The notes beneath the pieces were generated by a model, which saw nothing but the letters and a program-made list of their open reading frames with translations, ran no database searches and had not been told where the DNA came from. Below, in pieces: positions 56,568-64,000 of a stretch of DNA of 64,000 nucleotides. Made by a program: the position numbers and the translations under genes. The DNA is taken from contig WJXW01000003.1 in NCBI GenBank assembly GCA_015832175.1, positions 4,092,001-4,156,000 of the forward strand. Direction: 5' to 3'. The stretch is from Paraphaeosphaeria minitans. Its lineage: Eukaryota; Ascomycota; Dothideomycetes; Pleosporales; Didymosphaeriaceae. How positions within the stretch are numbered: position 1 is the stretch's first letter; each line of letters opens with the position of its first letter.

Positions 56568-58367
56568 CTACCACTTGATATTCTCCAACTCCTTCGCATC
56601 GCTCTCCTCCCACGGATACTCCCTCTCCGCCTCCCGAACCAACCTCTCATGCTCCCCCGACCTCGGTCTAATGTCACACTTGAACGGCATCGGATGGCTG
56701 ATAGCCCCCGGTTCAAACTCCACCTTGGGCTCCACCTCCCTCCCCCCCTCGACCGCCTTGCGCACCTCAAACACCGCCAGGCTCTGCGCAATCGTGATGA
56801 ACACCGCGTTGTCCGCCACGTACCGGCCGGGACAGATCCTCCTTCCGTACCCGAAGATGAAGGTACGCGGATCTGTTTCCGCCTTGTGTGTGGCAGTCGT
56901 GATGAAACGCTCGGGACGGAAGGCCATGGGGTCGGGGTAGACGGCGGAGTCGTGCGTGAAGTGCCAGTTGTTGGGGAGCAGGATGGCGCCTTTGGGGATG
57001 CGGTACCCGCGGCAGATGTCTTCCTCCGTGGACATGTGCGGCAGGCCCATGGGCAGGACTTGGTGCCAGCGGTGGGTTTCGAGCATGCAGGCTTCGATGT
57101 AGGGGAGGGAGGGTTTGTCGGTGGTTACGGGGAGGCAGGAGGGGCCGATTACGCGGTCGAGCTCTTCTTGGGCCTGTGGGGGGAGGAGTCAGTGACAGTG
57201 GGTAGGTTGTTGATGTTGGGGTTATTTACTTTTTTTTGGACCTCGGGGAAAACGGTCATGGCGAGGAAGAACGTCATCAATGCCGAGACAGTCTGTTATC
57301 GTCAGTATGAGGCACACTTATGCATAGTGTATGAGCGCACCGTGTCAGCGCCACCAAGGTACAAGGCGAGTGCAGCCCACTTGTGCAAAAACTCCTTCTC
57401 CGTGTCGCTTCCAATGTCCTGAATGCACTGCGATAGAAACGAGGTCTTGTGTCGTTTCTCCCGCATCTGCTGCTTGACGAACTGATACGGCTGATTGGTA
57501 CATTGGGCCAGCTGGACAGCCATCCGCCTCGCCACGCCTTTGAATCCCGTTCCGGGAACCCACTCTGGCAGATATCTCACTGCTTCGAGTTAGCTATCTG
57601 ATACAAGTCACAAACAACGGAAACATACAGAAAGGCAGGACATCAACCATCCATCTTCCGGGCGTCGTAGCATCGGCAAACTGCACCATAGTCTTGGTCG
57701 CCAAGTCCACAAACGGATCGTTGCCGCGCGGGACAGTGTTGTAGCCATACGTGATCTTGAGAATAACACTTCCCGCCTCCTTGCGGATGTGATCAAAAAG
57801 CTTCTCAGGGTCATGCAGAACATTAAGCAAAAAATGCGCAGCCTCAGCCTCCTGCACGCGGTCAAATACAGAAATAGAAGCGGTCGTGCTAGAAATCTTC
57901 GTGACGTTCTTCCTCTGCGTCTTCCAGAAGTCGTCGTACGGACACATGGCCATCGCGTGGCGCCATCCCACCCTATCCACAATCAGTAGGCTATATTGTT
58001 GATAGTAAGTCATGCATGCGCAGAGTACGTACATATCGCAGCTGAACACCAGGCCTGGGCGCGACGAGTGGATCGCAGAGCGATCTCGTAGCAGCTCGAA
58101 AGCAATCTGCGAGTCATTGATGATGACGAAGGTCTGGCCCAGCACGGTGACCGAGCTGATAGGACCATAGAGATCTTTGTGTTGCAGCCAGTGATGGCAT
58201 TCGAGGACCCCAGGCTTGGGCATGTCGTTTACGTTGCCCAGGATAGGAACACCCTTTGGGCCCGGCGGCAATGGCTGCGCATTTCTCCGGCGCCGTAACT
58301 GTTTGAGCACGCAGACGATCCCGAGAACGAAGAGAAATGAGAAAGCCAGGCCCGAGAATACAGCCAT
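56568..58367 (-). CDS. Cytochrome P450 monooxygenase
   Basis: Heme-thiolate monooxygenase anchored in the ER. Five exons on the minus strand: 58367-58033, 57972-57629, 57579-57341, 57292-57230 and 57173-56568; all introns GT-AG, 48-60 nt; 528 aa. N-terminal membrane helix (FSGLAFSFLFVLGIVCVL), basic hinge RRRR, then the proline-rich PLPPGPKGVPILGN. Helix I motif is LGGADTTVSA, helix K has ETHR (ExxR), PERF follows, and the heme loop is FGYGRRICPGR with the Cys ligand. All P450 landmarks are present, so it should be active. It resembles fungal P450s of secondary metabolism that hydroxylate polyketide or phenolic substrates; subfamily and substrate cannot be named. No core biosynthetic gene lies in this window. 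Confidence 0.92.
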
Positions 58368-59958
58368 GGTGGGGCCTAGCGTGGACAGATGTGAGCTATC
58401 AGAGCATGCAAAGGGTCGGATTGAGATGATGTGTAACAAGCCCCAGCAGGAAACGAGGAATTTAGGTACGAGGAAGAGGTTCTAAAAGAGATTCTAAAGT
58501 ACAGGCAAAACCCAGCTCTACGGTAAGACAGACCAAGGGGTGCTATCGTGCCAGTCTAATGCACTGCGGGTGAGCGGTGATATGCGGCCCGGCGCTTAGG
58601 CTTGAGTTGACGGAGACGCACGCACCAGCGAATGATTAGAGATTACGCCCCCAGCTTCGCTCGACGAGGCGGCACATCTCAACGGCCTTGGATTCTCGCG
58701 GGTGTGTCGCACTATCGCAAGGACGTTTCCTTGGGGGATGCTGCAGCCCCCGCATCGGAGCCCCACGTCAGTTTGAGGAACGTAAGCGACAAGCTGTGTA
58801 ATGACACCGCAGCACAGCGTGTATTTTCTAAGTTTATGATTTCCTGCCTTTGACTGCTTTATCAGTGACAGCTGTATTCTGACCAGCTCATCGAGAGTAG
58901 CTAAGATTGGAGCTACCAGAGCTGTCAGAGCTGTCAAACGCAAGCGTACACGTGGTGGCGCCGCCTAGATAGGTACCGTCCGGTGGGTATGTAAGTAGCC
59001 CCTCGTCCTGGACTACACAGCGCGGCGGGCCGTCCTCGTTGTGGCAGGGTTGCCGCAAGGGGGGGTGCACGTACGACAAGAGCTGCCGCACCAGACTGAA
59101 ACCCCAGCCAAGCCCATCCAATGGAACGATCAGAACTGCACCATAGATTGTGTTGCGTCCGATAACAGGCAGAAGGGAAGACGTCTCGCAGAGGGTTGGA
59201 ACGAGCGGGGACTGGCGAGAGCGGAGCCACCCACTGGGTCGATCCCCAGATATCCTAGTCATTCCCACATGGACTTCGCCGCAAAGTGTGACATAGCTGT
59301 GTCTCGGGAGGGTTGCGTGGTCCTTTCTTGGGAATGAGCTTCTGATTGATCCTAGGTGTCGCTCGAGAAGTGGTTAAGTGCACCCAAGACATTGAGAAAG
59401 TGAAGACGCTTCATGTTTGCTTGGGAGAGTATCAAGACGGTGGGCATATGCTTTTTCTTTCAAGGCTGTAGGGCATAACTCTCACGTCACGATCGTCCTG
59501 GTACAGTCGAACCTGCTTCCTCGTAGACCAACACTCCGATTGTACGACGAATCGACCGTCCATCAGACTTCTGACCCAGAGTCTCGGGTATCTACCGCGT
59601 GGAGAACGCGCTCTGTCGTCGTTTGTCTGAGCAAAGACAAGGCCGACAACTGATTGAAGCTAGCCTCCCGAAGTCACTGGCCTGCTGTATTTGTTACAAG
59701 TTACCCAGGACATGGTTTTCCAAGAAGAACCGTTTGTCGGTTTATGCAAGCGTTACACAAGCATGCAGATTCGTACCCCATGTCTGAGAACAATCTATCT
59801 GCCGCCCCGCGGGTCGACCCGTGAAGGAGCACCCACGGCATGCGACGTGCGCAATGCAGGGGCATGTGCAGAGCAATCCCAAAGCGACGTCTGGAGTCCG
59901 TACCGACGTCTGGTTCTTCTGCGTTGCTGCTGCTGCCACTACTTCTTCAGCACGTACG
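58368..59958. other. Divergent intergenic region, no supported gene
   Basis: About 1.6 kb separating P450 (minus) and receptor (plus) start codons. A minus frame at 58888-59268 has a mildly protein-like end (PPRCVVQDEG, TCTLAFDSSDSSGSSN) but no start, partner exon or motif that would support it. Confidence 0.45.
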
Positions 59959-61655
59959 ATGAAGTTTCAACTAAGCGCAGTCGTTGCGCTTTTTGCTCTC
60001 GCGATGGGTGTTTGCGCACAGAGTGGGCTTCTGGGGCAACTTCCCGGCTGCGCTGTATGTCTTGATTGCCTTGGCGGCCGGCGGATGCTGATGAGATCTC
60101 AGGTGGAATGCTTCAATGCTTCAGTTTCAGTGAGAAGCTGCGACTTGGGCAGCGATACTCCAGAAGCGTTGGATTGTCTCTGCAGCGATGTCAACTTTCA
60201 GACGGCCTTCTCAACTTGTGTGTCGTCCACCTGCACCGTGATAGAATCTCTCCAGTCGACAAATGCGAGCAAATCAGCCTGTGGAATTCCCGTGCGCGAC
60301 AACACTGCGGTGATGATTGGAATGACGGCATCTTTCGGATCGGTGGCGATAGTCATGGTGATCATGCGGCTGGTGAGTCGTGGTCTCTCTCGCGATCGTA
60401 CACTCGGATGGGACGACTTGTTGATTGGAGTCTCTGGGGTAAGCGTGCCACATGCTTGCAATTTTCAAGATACTGATGTCCACAAAAGCTTTGCTCTTTT
60501 CTTCAGAACGTGCCTGTGTATGTCGCCGGGCATTTTGGTTTCGGCAAAGACATGTGGGTTATTCCCCCCGACAACATCACAGCCAGCCTCAAGGTAACGT
60601 CTGCCTCCCCGTACCAGAGTTGACTCCACCTGAACATGTCCCAGTGGCTCTACGTAGCCTATTTTGCCTACCAACTCGTGGAAGGCTTCACCCAACTTTC
60701 CATCCTCGCTTTCTACCTCCGCCTCGTAACCTCGCGCCGCACCAAAACCGTCATCTGGGCCCTCGTGGCCGTCGTCTCCAGTTTCGCCATCGGTACGAAT
60801 TGCCCCAGAACAAATTCGATACTGATTTCTGCGTTTCTAATCCAAGCTTGTCGATTTAGCTAACTTTGTACCCGCGCGTATAGGCAACACCTTCGCCATG
60901 ATCCTGCAATGTCGCCCGATCCCCTTCTTCTGGGACGGCTGGCGCGGCGACATGGCCGGCAAATGCACGGTCAACATCCGGCTCTTCGGCTTTATCCGCG
61001 GGGGCATCGAGATCGTGCTGGATCTGGTTATCCTGGCGCTCCCGCTTCCGATGCTGTCGAAGTTGCAAATGTCCTTGCGGAAGAAGCTGCAGATCATGTC
61101 CATGTTCTGCGTTGGATTTGTGTGCGTATGAAATATCAGTATGAGGAAGAAGTCGAGCTAAGGAAGTCCCCCCAGAATCACCATCGTCTCTTGCCTGCGT
61201 CTCTGGGCCCTTGTCCAATTCGCACAAACTACCAATCCTACCTGTCTGTGTCCCTTTCTCCCGTCCTTGTAACCCCGACTAATCAACGCCCGCGCTCAGA
61301 CGATAACGTCAGCGGTCTCTACTGGTGCGTCACTGAAGCTAACCTCTTCGTCATTGTCGCCTGCATGCCCGCCATGCGCCCCATCTTCCGGACCGTGCTG
61401 CCCGCGCTGTTCGGCTCGTCCCATTTCTCCTCACAGAACTCCAATTACCACAACAGCAGTAGTGCGATCAATGGAGGTGGATATGGGGGTAATGGTGGAT
61501 CTGGATATGGGGGTAGAACAAGAAGAACTGGGATGCCCATGGGGATGCCGCTCAATGTTATGGTGAGTAGGACGTTGGATGTGATTGTGCACCAGGAGGA
61601 TCGCAGCGATTCAGATGTGGAGCTGGTGGATAAGCGGAATGGGGAGAGGAGGTGA
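59959..61655 (+). CDS. CFEM-domain PTH11-type seven-helix receptor
   Basis: Fungal-specific G-protein-coupled-receptor-like surface protein. Seven exons: 59959-60054, 60103-60438, 60507-60593, 60645-60792, 60884-61121, 61176-61243 and 61300-61655, all GT-AG, 442 aa. Signal peptide residues 1-20, then a complete eight-cysteine CFEM module (GCAVEC across intron 1, RSC, LDCLCSD, STC, STC, SAC). Seven hydrophobic helices follow, from AVMIGMTASFGSVAIVMVIM to ANLFVIVACMPAM, with GWDDLLI after helix 1, as in the rhodopsin-like DUF3328-free PTH11 group. The tail has Gly/Tyr repeats (GGYGGNGGSGYGG) and a charged end. Pth11 of the rice blast fungus is the best-known member and senses surfaces. Ligand unknown. 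Intron 1 is 48 nt and stop-free, so an unspliced form would stay in frame. Confidence 0.88.
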
Positions 61656-62763
61656 GCGAAGACGCTTCTTGGGGGGTTGGGGGTGTGGCGAGGCTTGAGC
61701 GGGGCGGTAGTCTAGTAATTAGGGGAGGTGCTGCGACCTTGCAACGCAGAGAAGGTGCTGCCCATGAAGCAGAGTTAGGGGACCATCAGCACCTCGTCGC
61801 TCCTATCAGCGTAGCATTGAATGTATGCATAGCACAAGTATGGAGGTACTACACAATTCTGTCAATGCGTCCGCTCCTTCAACTCTTTTTGTCCTCTGCT
61901 AGAAGATATCTACTGCTCTTGCCATCACTTTGATCTTGTCACTTACTGGTCTCACGACTCAGCTTTTTTGCACCCATCTCTCACCCATCTCAGTGTGACT
62001 TTCTTCTGTACTCTTTCGCATGGGATTCTCCACAGGCCTGGAAAGCCTTTTTGTGGAGCATGATATAAAGCATGGCGCGCATGGCGCTCTCGCTTCTCTT
62101 GAATGCAGCCTCCTACCTAATCTTCCCTTGCCCTACATTGTAAAATAGCCCCAGCCCATCGCCCTCTCCTACTTCCGTGCATGTCCGTCCCGTGCACCGG
62201 GTACGTGTTCGCAGCTGGCGTCTCAACCACATAGAGAGGGTCCAAGGCAGCATCGTCTCCACTCCTCACGAGTTCAAGCATGGCTGAGCAGTGCCAGGCC
62301 TTTGTTGCTGCGCAGTATTCACAGGATTGTTGCTTTGATATTTAAGCGGCATTTTTTCCTGTAGCTTGGTCGCAATGCGCTTTTGCGAGTCAACGATCAA
62401 GGCCACGATGATATTGAGGAGACCATAATGGGCGGATGGGCCCACTTTATATGTCACTCAACCCAATGGCGAACCAGTCTTGGCGGGACATCCGTCGCCC
62501 AACCGCTCGGCCAATATTGGTTTGAGGTGTTGGGAGCAGGTCGTCACCCTATCAGAGTACCGTGGAAGTAGAATAACCTTGGATGAGAGTGGTTGGAACC
62601 GACGCCATGATGGTGCAACTGCGGAATTGTGGCATCCGTCCAGAGCCTGCACACGCAGATCCCATGCGGATTTTTCGGTCTATGACTTAATGCTGTGAAC
62701 ACTGTCCTTCGAGAAGAGTTGACAGAACCGCCTACAAACACCTTGGCTACTATCGATACAGGT
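61656..62763. other. Intergenic, no gene seen
   Basis: About 1.1 kb between the receptor and the terminal MFS gene, both on the plus strand. No conserved frame. Confidence 0.5.
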
Positions 62764-64000
62764 ATGTCGAACATAGAAGCAAGCTCGTCCCGGGCGTCTT
62801 CGCATTCTGGAGCGCTCGATGGATGTGTGATAGTATTGCAGTCCTTTGATCGGGGGAGTCATGGTAGGTGGGCATATGGGTTTCAAGGAAGTCCGCTCAT
62901 GTGAACAGATGCTGCCAGCGCTCAAAAAGATACATCGCTCTCGCCATACTCGGACACATCCAGAAGTTGTTCCGTGGCACTGTCAGAAACAACTCGAACC
63001 TCTTCAGCATCAAGCGACTACAAAGAAGACCGAGCGGATGCGGTCGACCCGGGCGACGTGGATCAGTGAGCAACGTGACACAGCTTAATCGAAGGAAGTT
63101 AACGCTTACCCTGCCAGGGTATCGAATGAAAGAGCCAGAGTGACAAAACAGCAGCAATTCAAGATTTGGCTGGCTTGCGCGATGCAGACATTCTGGGTGC
63201 AAGGGATCAATCAGAGCTTCGGCATCTTCCAAGCGCACTATGGCAGCGAGAAAGCTTTCCACGACGGGATCATCCGACGCGAGGACCAGATGCAAAGAGC
63301 TGCAATCGCGGGGATTCAGGCCCTTGGAAATGGGGGAATTGTCGCAATATTTGCGATGTTGTTCTTCCCGCGTCTTCCATTGATGGGAAGACATATCAAG
63401 ACACTGTGCGGCGTGGCCGCCATCTTTGCGACGCTGGGTTTCGCGTTAGCAGCAACATGCACCAATGTAAGCCGCTATGGTGATTGTTTGGCCAGAACTG
63501 ACGTGGTTGAAAGATTTGGTTTCTTCTCCTGACACAAGGACTTCTCGTCGGTATCGGGAATGGTGTTTTCTTCAACGTTCTGAGCGCGATCCTTCCGGAA
63601 TACTTTACCAATAAAGCGGGTCTAGCGCAAGGCTCCGTCCTATCATGTAGGTGGTCGAGACCCGTTTGCGCTGACAGGCACTGATGTTTTGTAGGTGGTG
63701 GCTTTGGGGGGCTCGCGCTCTCGCTGAGCCTTCCCAAGATTCTTGACTCGGTGGGATCCAGGTGGACGTTAGGATTCATGTCGATTCTTAGCGCGTTTTT
63801 CCTAGGGGTCTCTAGCTGCCTTGCAGTGCCACCTCGCAAGTGCCATAAACGACGCACCAAGCCTGTCGGATGGGGCACGTTCAAGAATCCCACCTTTACG
63901 CTTGTGTTCACGATAAACCTGATAAACCCCTTGACGGTCGCCATTCCGGCGACGTTTGGACCTGAATTCAGCAAGGCTCTGGGTTACCGCGTCGCCATGG
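62764..64000 (+). CDS. MFS transporter, monocarboxylate-porter type (5' part, cut by the window end)
   Basis: Exons 62764-62824, 62909-63065, 63118-63466, 63514-63646 and 63695 onward; the frame is open to the window edge. A Ser/Thr-rich cytosolic N terminus of about 75 residues precedes TM1 (FKIWLACAMQTFWVQGINQ). Further landmarks are SFGIFQAHYG, ALGNGGIVAIFAMLFF, LLLTQGLLVGIGNGVFFN, LPEYFTNKAGLAQG and GGFGGLALSLSLPKI, the order seen in MCT-like MFS carriers. The first exon and its GTGTGA donor are the weakest part; an in-frame ATG at 62695 is an alternative start. From 63118 on the model is firm. It belongs to the same broad family as the frame-broken gene at 33390 but is clearly different in sequence. 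No disruptions seen. Confidence 0.78.

Overview
This window is nuclear DNA of a filamentous ascomycete (Pezizomycotina), most probably a Dothideomycete. The signs are short introns of about 46-140 nt with GT-AG borders, Zn2Cys6 regulators, a PTH11-type receptor with a CFEM domain, small cysteine-rich secreted proteins, many carbohydrate- and protein-degrading secreted enzymes, and AT-rich islands between genes that look like RIP-mutated repeats. No bacterial-style operons, tRNAs, rRNAs or CRISPR arrays were found. Gene models were built by joining exons by hand wherever splice sites, phase and protein family agreed.

Layout. 0-5.5 kb: a complete Zn2Cys6 transcription factor, a repeat-rich gap with several minisatellites, and a proline/serine-rich hypothetical protein. 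6-13.4 kb: a secreted PQQ-type beta-propeller protein (minus strand, two single-base frame breaks) with a 27-bp minisatellite upstream; a membrane-anchored GDSL/SGNH protein lacking the usual nucleophile serine; an HMG-box transcription factor. 13.4-21.3 kb: a large 18-bp minisatellite, an ER-type alpha/beta hydrolase, a single-pass membrane protein with a cysteine-rich ectodomain, and kynurenine aminotransferase. 21.7-22.5 kb: a small graveyard with fragments of a DUF6914-like gene and an APH-like kinase gene. 23-33 kb: a DUF7924 (PD-(D/E)XK-like) protein, the Mgs1/WRNIP1 AAA+ ATPase, a sedolisin protease and a pectin-lyase-fold protein, separated by AT-rich islands.

33.4-40.7 kb is the most cluster-like part. 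A monocarboxylate-type MFS transporter (frame-disrupted) and a Zn2Cys6 regulator diverge from a promoter carrying four CGGCCG palindromes, followed by a tyrosinase and a convergent secreted EGF/beta-propeller protein. 42.6-48.6 kb is almost gene-empty. 48.6-64 kb holds a small Cys-rich protein, a large SNF2-family ATPase, a head-to-head pair of paralogous small secreted Cys-rich proteins (one frame-broken), a cytochrome P450, a CFEM-PTH11 receptor and the 5' part of a second MFS transporter.

Taken together the window mixes housekeeping genes (Mgs1, kynurenine aminotransferase) with secreted and surface functions typical of plant- or litter-associated fungi. The points most worth follow-up are the divergent pair of six-cysteine secreted proteins, the regulator/transporter divergent promoter, the serine-less GDSL protein, and a recurring pattern of single-base frame breaks, several of them extra G/C in homopolymers, which could be assembly error or real decay.
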